Assembly (NCBI GenBank): GCA_002591705.1
Contig: PAAB01000002.1
Location: forward strand, 49,845-80,215
From: Phycisphaerae bacterium
Lineage (GTDB): Bacteria; Planctomycetota; Phycisphaerae; Phycisphaerales; SM1A02
Length of the DNA stretch: 30,371 nt
Direction of reading: 5' to 3'
Shown here piece after piece: positions 14,121 through 21,643 of this stretch; position 1 is the first letter of the stretch; each line of letters opens with the position of its first letter. A program made the position numbers and the translations under genes. The notes beneath the pieces are model-generated. The model worked only from the letters and a program-made list of their open reading frames with translations, was not told the origin of the DNA and ran no database searches.

Positions 14121-16811
14121 ATGAAGAGACGAACCGTATTCATCGCGACGACGGCATGGCTGGGGCTGATGCCGGCACTGGCCCACGACATCCATCGTGA
14201 GCATCCCGACGATCACGTCTCGACCCCCTGGATGCAGCCGGAGAAGTGGGAGCATCCCGACCGGTTCCGGCAACTCGATGAAATCCTTCCCACGCCCAGC
14301 GATGTCCGGACCGCAAGCGGGGCCCCGGGTCCGGGCTACTGGCAGCAGCAGGTCGACTACGACATCGATGTGACGCTCGATGCGGATCTCCATCGTCTGA
14401 TCGGATCCGAGGACATCACCTACTTCAACAACAGTCCGCATGAACTCGAATACCTCTGGGTTCAGCTCGATCAGAACCGATTTCGGGAGGACAGCACGGG
14501 ACGGATGCGCGAACCGTCACCGGATCTGACCGGATCCCAGTCCATCCGCTGGTTGAAGGGCATCCGGGCCAGGAAGACCTTCGAAGGGGGCGTCGACATC
14601 ATGCGGGTCGTCGATTCGGACGGACGTCCGCTTCCGCATGTCATCAACGGCACCATGCTGCGCATCGACCTCGAGGCCCCGCTGCAGCCCGGCGGCAGCC
14701 TGCAGTTCACGATCGGATGGGAGGCCAACATCGTGCCCCACACCATCGGCGGTCGGGGCTGCTACGAGTGGTTCTCCGAGGACGGCAACGCCATCTACGA
14801 ACTCGCGCGGTGGTTTCCACGTCTCTGTGCCTACACCGACTACGCCGGATGGCAGAACAAGCAGTTCCTCGGACGCGGCGAGTTCACGCTCGAGTTCGGT
14901 GACTACGAGGTCTCGATCACCGTGCCCGACACCTTCATCGTGGCCGCGACCGGCGAGCTCCAGTCGCCCGACTCGGTGCTGACGCCCGAGCAGCAGCGGC
15001 GACTCCGGGAGGCCCGCACCGCCGATCGACCGGTGCTCGTGATCACGCCCGAGGAAGCGCTGGCCAACGAGGAGCGCGAGGCGACCGGTACGAGGACCTG
15101 GACCTTCAGGGCCGAGGACGTGCGAGACTTCGCCTGGGCCGCCTCTCCGAAGTTCGCCTGGGACGCGTGGGGCGTCCCCGTCCCCGGCACCGACGACATC
15201 ACCATGGCGATGTCCTTCTTTCCCGAGGAGGGGGAGCCGCTGTGGTCCAGGTACTCGACGCAGGCGGTCGCCCAGACCGTCGACACCTATTCGAGGCTCA
15301 CCGTCCCGTATCCGTATCCCGTGGCGATCTCCGTCAACGGTCCGGTCGGTGGCATGGAGTACCCGATGATCTGCTTCAACGGTCCCCGTCCCGAGGAGGA
15401 CGACACCTACACGGAGCGGACCAAGTACGGACTCATCTCGGTGATCATCCACGAAGTGGGGCACAACTGGTTTCCCATGATCATCAACTCCGACGAACGG
15501 CAGTGGACGTGGATGGACGAGGGACTGAACACCTACTGCCAGTTCGTGACCGAAGCGGAATGGGAGGAGGACTACCCGTCGCGCCGCGGGGAACCCGATC
15601 GGATGACGAACTACATGGTGTCCGAACGCCAGGTTCCGATCATGACCAACAGCGAATCCATACTCCAGTTCGGAAACAACGCCTACGGAAAGCCCGCTAC
15701 GGCCATGAACGTGCTTCGGGAGACGGTCATGGGACGGGAGCTCTTCGATCACGCGTTCCGCACCTACGCACGGCGGTGGGCGTTCCGGCGGCCCGAGCCC
15801 GCGGACCTCTTCCGCACGCTGGAGGATGCCAGCGCCATCGATCTCGACTGGTTCTGGCGCGGCTGGTTCTACTCCACCGACCACTGCGACATCGCCGTGG
15901 TTCGACTGGAGCGTTTCACACCACGCACCATGAACCCCGACGTCGATCGGGCCCTCGACGTCCGGGAGCGTGACGAGGAGCGTCCCAGCATCTCCGAACT
16001 GCGGAACGAAGGCATGGAGCGTCGGACCGATCGGTATCCCGAACTGCTGGACTTCTACAACGAGTTCGACGAGTTGGAGGTCACGCCGGCCGATCGACGG
16101 GCCTACGAGTCCTTCCTCGAGGATCTGGACGACGACGACGCGGCCCTGCTCGAGCTTCCCTGGACATTCAACGTGATCACCTTCGAGAACGTCGGCGGAC
16201 TGCCGATGCCGATTCCTTTGCGGGTCACCTTCGAGGACGGATCGACGGAGGATGTCATGCTTCCGGCGGAGATCTGGTCGCAGAACTCGCCGCGGGTCAG
16301 CAAGATGCTGGTGACCGAACAGCCCATCGTGCAGGTCGAGATCGATCCGCATCGTCGGATCGCCGATGCGGATGCCACGAACAACCTGTACCCGCAGGAG
16401 ATCGAGGACCACAGGTTCCGGATCGCGGGTCCCTCGTCGCGTCGCAACCCGATGCAGCGCCAACGCAACGAGGATGCCCGAACGCAGGGCGGCGTGGTCG
16501 CCGTCTCGGTCGCCCGGGTTCTGCCGGCGGTCTGGTGGCAGGCGGCGGAGTCGGAGGGGGATCGCCCGCCCTCGGCGTTCGCGACCGATCTGCTGGCCCA
16601 TGAACGCATCGCCGGTCTCCGAGATCCCTGGGGGCAGCCGGTCACCATCGAGTTGTCCGGAACCGCCAGCCTGCAGGACGACCCGGAGACCACCGAGTTC
16701 TGCCGGGTTCGCAGCCTGGGGCCCGATGGCGAAGGGGGCACGGACGACGATCTGCTCTGGGTCATCTATCTTGATGGACACATCAGCGAAAAGGATGGAG
16801 GATCGGACTGA
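14121..16811 (+). CDS. Secreted M1-family zinc metallopeptidase with GspG-like tail
   Basis: An 896-residue exported aminopeptidase-type enzyme (gluzincin). A signal peptide covers residues 1-21. An N-terminal beta domain leads to the substrate-anchoring motif GGMEYP at 410-415 and the zinc site HEVGH at 444-448, with the third ligand E467 exactly 18 residues later (HEXXH-X18-E), all intact. A helical region follows. The C-terminus has two additions: a beta domain with FNVITFENVGG and, at residues 834-880, DPWGQP ... SLGPDGEGGTDDDLLW, which resembles the calcium-loop end of type II secretion pseudopilins. The ATG at 14121 lies 7 bases after GATGAGGG; longer frames upstream lack a signal peptide. 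Substrate unknown. It heads a plus-strand run and is followed closely by the TerB-like gene. Confidence 0.92.
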   Translation: MKRRTVFIATTAWLGLMPALAHDIHREHPDDHVSTPWMQPEKWEHPDRFRQLDEILPTPSDVRTASGAPGPGYWQQQVDYDIDVTLDADLHRLIGSEDITYFNNSPHELEYLWVQLDQNRFREDSTGRMREPSPDLTGSQSIRWLKGIRARKTFEGGVDIMRVVDSDGRPLPHVINGTMLRIDLEAPLQPGGSLQFTIGWEANIVPHTIGGRGCYEWFSEDGNAIYELARWFPRLCAYTDYAGWQNKQFLGRGEFTLEFGDYEVSITVPDTFIVAATGELQSPDSVLTPEQQRRLREARTADRPVLVITPEEALANEEREATGTRTWTFRAEDVRDFAWAASPKFAWDAWGVPVPGTDDITMAMSFFPEEGEPLWSRYSTQAVAQTVDTYSRLTVPYPYPVAISVNGPVGGMEYPMICFNGPRPEEDDTYTERTKYGLISVIIHEVGHNWFPMIINSDERQWTWMDEGLNTYCQFVTEAEWEEDYPSRRGEPDRMTNYMVSERQVPIMTNSESILQFGNNAYGKPATAMNVLRETVMGRELFDHAFRTYARRWAFRRPEPADLFRTLEDASAIDLDWFWRGWFYSTDHCDIAVVRLERFTPRTMNPDVDRALDVRERDEERPSISELRNEGMERRTDRYPELLDFYNEFDELEVTPADRRAYESFLEDLDDDDAALLELPWTFNVITFENVGGLPMPIPLRVTFEDGSTEDVMLPAEIWSQNSPRVSKMLVTEQPIVQVEIDPHRRIADADATNNLYPQEIEDHRFRIAGPSSRRNPMQRQRNEDARTQGGVVAVSVARVLPAVWWQAAESEGDRPPSAFATDLLAHERIAGLRDPWGQPVTIELSGTASLQDDPETTEFCRVRSLGPDGEGGTDDDLLWVIYLDGHISEKDGGSD

Positions 16812-16824
16812 GTTCCGGGCTCGG

Positions 16825-17274
16825 ATGAAGCAGGAAACAGTGACAGAAGATCAGTCCCGCCTCGCCCAGGTGTGGTTCGTCGCCGCCCGGGCGATGGCGG
16901 TTGCCGACGGCACGGTTCCCGCGGCCAAGGAGGCGTCGGCGGGACTCTACGCCCAGGCGATTCTCGGCCTGTCCGAGGAGGCCTGTCGGCACGCGAAGTC
17001 CCCGGACCAGATGAAGCACCAGACACTCGTGGACTGTCTGGCCGGAGTGCACGCCCTGCCGGCCGAACAGGCGGAGAAGATCATGACCGGTGTCATGATG
17101 ATCGCCTTCGCCGACGGCCACATGGAGCCGTTGGAGGTCCGGTGGGCCTCGATGCTGGCCTCGGCCTGCGAGATGTGCGACGAAGACTTCCAGCGGTGCT
17201 GTGCGTCCGCCCGCGTGATCGCCTCGATGTTCAACCCCTCCATGCCCCCGGTCGACCGGGAGGAGGCGTTGTGA
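16825..17274 (+). CDS. TerB-like helical protein
   Basis: A 149-residue soluble helical protein resembling the TerB/DjlA-N fold. Two copies of the family's acidic motif are seen, VADGTVPAAKE at residues 26-36 and FADGHMEPLEV at 95-105, each followed by a helix. Such domains bind metal in some members and occur in tellurite-resistance, stress and defence loci, but the exact role is unknown. Start choice is uncertain: the ATG at 16825 is given, an ATG at 16795 would overlap the M1 peptidase gene by 17 bases, and neither has a good Shine-Dalgarno sequence. Its stop overlaps the GTG start of the next gene (GTGA), so the two are translationally coupled. Confidence 0.7.
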   Translation: MKQETVTEDQSRLAQVWFVAARAMAVADGTVPAAKEASAGLYAQAILGLSEEACRHAKSPDQMKHQTLVDCLAGVHALPAEQAEKIMTGVMMIAFADGHMEPLEVRWASMLASACEMCDEDFQRCCASARVIASMFNPSMPPVDREEAL

Positions 17275-18140
17275 GCCAAGAGCATCGGAGCAACTTCGAT
17301 TTCGTCGAGCAGTACGATCACCGGATCTCCCATCTCGGAGGCCAGGCGGAACAGTACGTCCACACCGATCCGGACTCCTGCCTCTTCAAGCTGCGGCTGA
17401 TGGTGGAGATGATGGCCCGCCGTCTCGTCGAGTTGCAGGCACCCCGGCTGGGGGAGATGGATCTCATCTCGATCCTGCGTTCGCTCGAGCAGTACGGCAT
17501 GCTTCCCAAGAAGCAGGCCGACGGGATGCATGCGATCCGCCGCGACGGCAACGCGGCCGTGCACGGATCGGAGACACCGGTGCCGACGGCGATGCGACGG
17601 CTCCGCGATGCGCACCGCATCTCGGCGTGGTACTGCTCGACGATCCAGCGTGGAGCAACCATCCGTCCCGGTCAGTTCGTGCCGCCCGAAGGTCCGATGG
17701 CCGACGAACATGCGTTTGCGATGCACCAGGCGGCCGAAGCGCTGGAAGACACCATCGACGCCCGTCGTCGGGCCACCCGTGAGAGTCTGCTGCTCTTCGC
17801 CAATGAGGAGGACGTGCCCACGGAGGTGCATCGGATCGTCTCCGAGCTGGAGGGGCTCGATCGTGTCGCCCAGGCGGCCGGGGAGCCGCTGGTGGATGCG
17901 GAGTTCGTCGCGGTCGTGATGGCGATGGAGATGGAGCAGCTGCTGGAGCATCCCACGCTGGGGCTCGATACCCGGGAGGCCAAGCGGGAGGCGGAGAAGC
18001 AGTACCGGCGGATCCGGGAGGGGTTCGAACTCCGTGAGGCGATGTACGCGGAGGAGCGCCGGGCCCTCATGCTTCATCACCAGCGGGAACGGGAGTCGGG
18101 GCACGGTGGAGAGGACGATGGGCCGTCCTCGAATCGGTAG
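17271..18140 (+). CDS. DUF4145-like protein
   Basis: A 289-residue soluble protein. Residues 7-105 match the pattern of DUF4145, a domain otherwise known at the N-terminus of type I restriction HsdR subunits and related helicases: SNFDFV, GQAEQYVHTDPDSCLFKLR, and IRRDGNAAVHGSE with the conserved His after GN. The remainder (about 140-289) is helical and charged, with a predicted coiled coil from about 235 onward, and carries no nuclease or helicase motif. It is therefore a stand-alone version. The GTG at 17271 is supported by AGGAGG at 17261-17266 and the 4-base overlap with the TerB-like gene. The domain is found in several defence-linked proteins, but no such role can be shown here. Confidence 0.72.
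   Translation: MSQEHRSNFDFVEQYDHRISHLGGQAEQYVHTDPDSCLFKLRLMVEMMARRLVELQAPRLGEMDLISILRSLEQYGMLPKKQADGMHAIRRDGNAAVHGSETPVPTAMRRLRDAHRISAWYCSTIQRGATIRPGQFVPPEGPMADEHAFAMHQAAEALEDTIDARRRATRESLLLFANEEDVPTEVHRIVSELEGLDRVAQAAGEPLVDAEFVAVVMAMEMEQLLEHPTLGLDTREAKREAEKQYRRIREGFELREAMYAEERRALMLHHQRERESGHGGEDDGPSSNR
18111..18130 (+). terminator. Hairpin at the 3' end of the DUF4145-like gene
   Basis: GAGGACG / CGTCCTC, a 7-bp perfect stem with a 6-base loop inside the last codons before the stop at 18138-18140. It could weaken read-through into the downstream genes. No T-tract is present. Confidence 0.3.
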
Positions 18141-18143
18141 AAT
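18138..18143 (+). promoter_or_regulatory. Possible -10 hexamer (TAGAAT) ahead of peroxiredoxin remnant
   Basis: TAGAAT overlaps the DUF4145-like stop codon and lies 48 bases before the ATG at 18192. No clear -35 sequence is seen. If real, it would now serve the methyltransferase and ychF genes. Confidence 0.25.
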
Positions 18144-18191
18144 GACCCGCCCGGACGAAGCTGAAGACCCCAGGACCATTCGGAGATCCCC

Positions 18192-18326
18192 ATGTCCATC
18201 ACCCCCGGTTCCACCGCACCCGGTTTCACTCAGGACTCGACCGACGGCCCCATCATCTTCCACCGGTGGGCCGGCGACACCGAAATCAAGGCCTCCCTGC
18301 GGACCACGCCGCAGCCGATGAACTGA
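18192..18326 (+). pseudogene. N-terminal remnant of a 1-Cys peroxiredoxin
   Basis: A 44-codon frame whose first 31 codons match the start of 1-Cys (Prx6-type) peroxiredoxins: a start near SITPGSTAPGF, then QDSTDGPIIFH and WAGD. Known family members continue with a strand, the SHPxDFTPVC motif and about 170 more residues. Here the frame instead ends after 13 unrelated residues (TEIKASLRTTPQPMN), so the catalytic cysteine and the thioredoxin fold are absent. The start is well placed, with GGAG at 18182-18185. The stop at 18324-18326 lies 2 bases before an in-frame GTG (18329) of the methyltransferase gene. The likely history is a deletion that joined a peroxiredoxin leader and start to the methyltransferase. 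A short functional leader peptide is an alternative. Confidence 0.7.
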
Positions 18327-18358
18327 GTGTGAACGACGAGGGACGAGTTCTGACCTCC

Positions 18359-19099
18359 ATGAGTGCCGAGGAGATCCGCAACGCGGTCTTCGACCGGTAC
18401 GGGTTCGTGGCATCGTCGCCGGGAGAACGGCACGGCTTCCCGGTGGGCCGCGAGTTCGCCGAGGCGGTCGGCTACGAGCCCGCGGTCCTCGATGCGTTGC
18501 CCGCGGCCGGTGCGGCCCGGTTCACCGGCGCGGGAAATCCCCAGGACGCGGTCGAACTCGGGGACGGCGAACGGCTGCTCGATCTCGGGTGCGGCGCCGG
18601 CCTCGATCTCTGCTGCTACGCGCGACGATTCGGATCGCCGCAGCGTCTGGCCGGACTCGACGGTTCGCGTGAAATGGCCGGGCGGGCCCGCGAGCAGTTG
18701 GCGGAAGCGGGGTTTCCGGAGACCGAGGTGTTCTGCACGCGGGCCGAGACCATTCCGTTGCCCGACGATCGACTCGATGTGGTGACGGCCAACGGGATCT
18801 TCAACCTCGCCCCAGACGAAGGCGCGGTGATGAAGGAGATCGCCCGGGTGCTCAAGCCGGGCGGCCGACTCGTCTTCGCCGAGATCGTGCTCCGCGAGGC
18901 GATCGAGGACGTGGTGCGCGACAGCATCGACGACTGGTTCCGCTGCATCGGCGGGGCCATGCTCCAGCCCGATCTCGTGGCGGCGCTGGAATCGCACGGA
19001 TTCGAAGCGGTCGAGATCGTCTCGGCCACACGCAATGCACGAACCGGGCATGCGGCGTCGCTGTGTGCCGTGGTGCGGGCCGTACGGGGAGACGATTGA
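18359..19099 (+). CDS. ArsM-like SAM-dependent methyltransferase
   Basis: A 246-residue class I methyltransferase. Motif I is LLDLGCGAG at residues 73-81, the acidic strand-2 residue is D101 in AGLDGS, and motif IV runs through VVTANGIFNLAPDEGAV at 141-157, followed by RVLKPGGRLVFAEIV. The IFNLxPD segment and the WFRCIGGA at 193-200 resemble arsenite methyltransferases (ArsM), with C196 at a position like one of the arsenic-binding cysteines. The other two ArsM cysteines are not clearly placed, so an arsenic substrate is uncertain. The ATG at 18359 is preferred; an in-frame GTG at 18329 sits just after the peroxiredoxin remnant. The stop overlaps the ychF start (TGATG), so the two are coupled. 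Confidence 0.82.
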   Translation: MSAEEIRNAVFDRYGFVASSPGERHGFPVGREFAEAVGYEPAVLDALPAAGAARFTGAGNPQDAVELGDGERLLDLGCGAGLDLCCYARRFGSPQRLAGLDGSREMAGRAREQLAEAGFPETEVFCTRAETIPLPDDRLDVVTANGIFNLAPDEGAVMKEIARVLKPGGRLVFAEIVLREAIEDVVRDSIDDWFRCIGGAMLQPDLVAALESHGFEAVEIVSATRNARTGHAASLCAVVRAVRGDD

Positions 19100-20133
19100 T
19101 GGAATGCGGACTGGTCGGACTGCAGGGGACGGGAAAGACGACGCTGTTCACGGCATTGACCGCGCACTCGGTGCCGGTGCAGGTCGGATCGATGAAGCCG
19201 AACATCGGCATGGCGGACATTCCCGATCAGCGGCTGCTGCGCATCGCCGAGTTCATTCCGCCGGAAAAGATCGTTCCCGCCAAGGTGCAGGTCGTGGACA
19301 TTCCCGGCGTCCCCTCGGGCGGTGGCCAGCTCAACCAGGTGCTTGCCAACATCCGCGAGGTGGACGCCGTCGCGCAGGTCGTGATGTGCTGCGAGGGACA
19401 CGACCCCGCGGCGGACATCGCGAGCATGGAGGCGGAGATGATCGTGGCCGATCTGGTCGTGGCCGAAGGGTCGCTCGACAAGGCGACCCGCAGCGCCCGC
19501 AGCGGCGACAAGGAGGCGAAGGAGCGGCTGGCCGTCATCGAGAAGGTCCACGCGATGCTCGAGGAGGAGCGACCGATCCGGTCCGCCTCCTGGGACGAGG
19601 GCGAGCAGGCCGTGCTCAAGTCGTACGGCATGATCACGGCCAAGCCGATGCTCTACGTGGCCAACGTCGGCGAGGGCGATCTCGATGGGGACGCCGCGAC
19701 GCCGGTGCGAGAGCACGCGGCAGCATCGGGTGCGCCCTGCGTGCATCTGTGCGCGACGCTGGAGTCCGAGATCTCGGAACTCGACGAGTCGGATCGCAAC
19801 GAGATGCTCGAATCGATGGGCATCGAGGAGCCGGCCCTGGGCGCCTTCGCACGGGCCTGCAACGAGCTGCTGGGCCTTTCGACGTTCTACACCGCGGGCG
19901 AGAAGGAGGTCCGGGCCTGGTCGATCCAGCAGGGGGCGACGGCGCCCGAGGCGGCGGGTTCGATCCACGGCGACCTCCAGCGTGGATTCATCCGCGCCGA
20001 GTGCTTCCACTGCGACGACCTGTTCGAGCTGGGCAGCGAGAAGGCGATCAAGGAGGCCGGCCGGCTCCGCAGCGAAGGCAAGTCCTACGTGATGCAGGAC
20101 GGTGACGTCGCGCACATCCTCTTCAACGTGTGA
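19099..20133 (+). CDS. ychF: YchF/OLA1-family nucleotidase, atypical P-loop
   Basis: A 344-residue Obg-related P-loop protein of the YchF family, which binds ATP or GTP and associates with ribosomes in other organisms. The C-terminal TGS/DUF933 part is typical: FYTAGEKEVRAW, PEAAGSIHGDLQRGFIRAE and QDGDVAHILFNV. The N-terminal motifs are altered. The P-loop reads GLQGTGKTT at residues 7-15 in place of the usual GLPNVGKST, and switch II reads DIPGVPSGGGQL at 67-78 in place of DIAGLVKGAS. The base-recognition motif NVGE is at 189-192. This suggests a divergent paralogue, and the genome may hold a second, canonical ychF. The ATG at 19099 overlaps the methyltransferase stop. Confidence 0.88.
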   Translation: MECGLVGLQGTGKTTLFTALTAHSVPVQVGSMKPNIGMADIPDQRLLRIAEFIPPEKIVPAKVQVVDIPGVPSGGGQLNQVLANIREVDAVAQVVMCCEGHDPAADIASMEAEMIVADLVVAEGSLDKATRSARSGDKEAKERLAVIEKVHAMLEEERPIRSASWDEGEQAVLKSYGMITAKPMLYVANVGEGDLDGDAATPVREHAAASGAPCVHLCATLESEISELDESDRNEMLESMGIEEPALGAFARACNELLGLSTFYTAGEKEVRAWSIQQGATAPEAAGSIHGDLQRGFIRAECFHCDDLFELGSEKAIKEAGRLRSEGKSYVMQDGDVAHILFNV

Positions 20134-20146
20134 GGTGGTGACCGCG

Positions 20147-20707
20147 ATGAATCGACTCGAGGCCGACAGACTGGTGCGACGTGCGGAGGGGCAGAGCCAC
20201 GCATTTCTGAAGTCCATCCTGACCGGCTACGCACTCGGCTTCGTCGCCCTGCTGGCCCTCCTGGGGGTGGGGGGTGAACTGAGCCGGCCGCCGGCTTCGT
20301 TGCAGGCATTCGTCAATCTGCTCGGGGTGCTCTTCGTCGTGCCCGTCATCTTCTTCGGTCTGGTGTTCGGATTGGTATTCAAGATCCGTCATCGACGAAG
20401 TGCCGAGTGGAAGTTCGAGCATGCGATCAGCCTTGCGTCCGATGTGGACATGAAGACGTTCGATCTTCTCGACGCCATCGATCGGCTCGCGGAAGGCGAC
20501 TCCATGTCGCATGCCGACGCGGAAGTCGTGCGGGATGTTCTTCGGGGCGAACTGGCGAAGGCCCAGCGGGCCGGTGCGGATCCGATCTGCATCGCCGCCT
20601 ACCTCCGCATGCGGCTCGAGGACCATCGGCATGACATCGAACGGATGCTTTCGGACGACGACTGTCGACCGATGCTCGAGCTGATCGACGAACACGATCC
20701 CGATTGA
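20147..20707 (+). CDS. Two-helix membrane protein of unknown function
   Basis: A 186-residue protein with a short basic N-terminus, two membrane helices at about residues 23-43 and 56-79, and a cytoplasmic C-terminal domain of about 105 residues that is helical and acidic (MSHADAEVVRDVLRGEL, ERMLSDDD). No family is recognised. The ATG at 20147 follows GAGGTGG at 20132-20138, and the gene starts 13 bases after ychF ends, so it is probably the last gene of that transcript. The 100 bases up to the next gene are pyrimidine-rich, with only a weak 6-bp dyad (20768-20773 with 20787-20792). Confidence 0.72.
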   Translation: MNRLEADRLVRRAEGQSHAFLKSILTGYALGFVALLALLGVGGELSRPPASLQAFVNLLGVLFVVPVIFFGLVFGLVFKIRHRRSAEWKFEHAISLASDVDMKTFDLLDAIDRLAEGDSMSHADAEVVRDVLRGELAKAQRAGADPICIAAYLRMRLEDHRHDIERMLSDDDCRPMLELIDEHDPD

Positions 20708-20807
20708 CCCGACGGTCGTTTTCTTCCGTACATTGTTCCTCGTTCCTTTGATCGCCGGGCGTCCTTCGACGGCGGATCGTCCTTCTGCCGTCTCGCATCG
20801 GGCGGCC

Positions 20808-21104
20808 TCAGGATTCGGTCGATCGGTCGTGCGCTGCGGGGGGTCTGGTCAGCACGGCCCAGGACCCGATGGCAATGAACACGAGGAATCCGGTTGCGTA
20901 GCCGGCCTTGAACCAGTTCACCTGTTCACTCGGCTCGAACGATGCAAGGAATCCGTATACGCAGAAGAGCGCCATCGCCCCGCACATCAGTGCAAGCAGG
21001 ATGCGTGCCGCCGGAGCCAGCGGCGACGATCCGCAGGACAGTGCAACCAGTCCCAGAAAGGCGATGGCGAGTAGGATGAGGAAGATGAGGAGCACGACAC
21101 CCAT
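20808..21104 (-). CDS. Small membrane protein, 98 aa
   Basis: A 98-residue hydrophobic protein with three probable membrane helices at about residues 3-22, 31-53 and 68-86 and a polar tail. No family is recognised. The ATG at 21104 has GGGAGTG about 6 bases upstream. The gene converges with the one at 20147 and is divergent from the small membrane protein at 21189, with 84 bases between the starts. Confidence 0.65.
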   Translation of the reverse strand: MGVVLLIFLILLAIAFLGLVALSCGSSPLAPAARILLALMCGAMALFCVYGFLASFEPSEQVNWFKAGYATGFLVFIAIGSWAVLTRPPAAHDRSTES

Positions 21105-21188
21105 GAATCACTCCCGATTCGAGTTGCGTCTAGACTAGCGTGGCATCGCCGCCGAAGCGATGCACCACCATATCATCAGGAGCACAGT

Positions 21189-21470
21189 ATGCCCGCTGCC
21201 ACCGACATCAAGAGCAAGACGCAGGTCATGCATCTCTATTCGCAGATTCTCACGGGAATCGGCTTCGCCGTAATCATCCTCGGAGCGGTGGTTCTGGTCA
21301 TGAATCTCGTCGCGGAGTTCGCAAAGACCGAAGGAGATTTCGAACTACTGGTCGCAATCGAGTCCGCATCGCTGCTGCTTGCCGGGATGGCGATCGCCGC
21401 TGCCGGGCAGGTGCTGCTGTGCCTTCGTTCCATCGCGGTCAACTGCGAAGAGATGGCGAAGAAGGACTGA
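21189..21470 (+). CDS. Small membrane protein, 93 aa
   Basis: A 93-residue protein with a polar start, membrane helices at about residues 20-42 and 57-76, and a charged C-terminus (EEMAKKD). The family is not recognised. The start at 21189 is preceded by AGGAGCACAGT (21178-21188). The gene ends in front of a clear hairpin at 21500-21525, so it is a single-gene transcript. It and the divergent 98-aa protein could form a related pair of envelope proteins, but sequence similarity between them is not evident. Confidence 0.65.
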   Translation: MPAATDIKSKTQVMHLYSQILTGIGFAVIILGAVVLVMNLVAEFAKTEGDFELLVAIESASLLLAGMAIAAAGQVLLCLRSIAVNCEEMAKKD

Positions 21471-21499
21471 CCCTCGCGCACATCGAATATTGCATGATG

Positions 21500-21525
21500 C
21501 AGTCCCCGTGTTGCAGCGGGGACTG
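21500..21525 (+). terminator. Hairpin terminator after small membrane protein gene
   Basis: Perfect 9-bp stem CAGTCCCCG / CGGGGACTG with an 8-base loop and a short TTT after it, 29 bases past the stop at 21470. This is the most terminator-like hairpin in the window. Confidence 0.65.
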
Positions 21526-21643
21526 TTTCGTCAGTCCGTCGTCTTCGTGGCCGTGAGCAGGACGGGAAACATCCTTCCGGGGCTCTTGCCCCTGCACTCG
21601 AAGCCGATGCCGAGCATCGGGAGCTCCATGATGCGGGTGCCGC

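Noticed and set aside
14517..16781. Long open frame of 754 codons on the minus strand
   Set aside because: It is antisense to the M1 peptidase, whose zinc site and motifs are intact. Its product is low-complexity and shows no known fold; long antisense frames are common at this GC content.
18616..20217. Open frame of 533 codons on the minus strand
   Set aside because: It is antisense to the methyltransferase and ychF genes and its product is rich in Arg, Asp and His with no motifs, as expected for a shadow frame.
20768..20792. Weak 6-bp dyad in the pyrimidine-rich gap between two convergent genes
   Set aside because: The stem is short and the loop is 13 bases. It was not strong enough to call a terminator.
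21531..21629. 32-codon minus-strand frame after rarD
   Set aside because: No ribosome site, no recognisable motif, and it lies next to the terminator hairpin. There is too little to support a gene.
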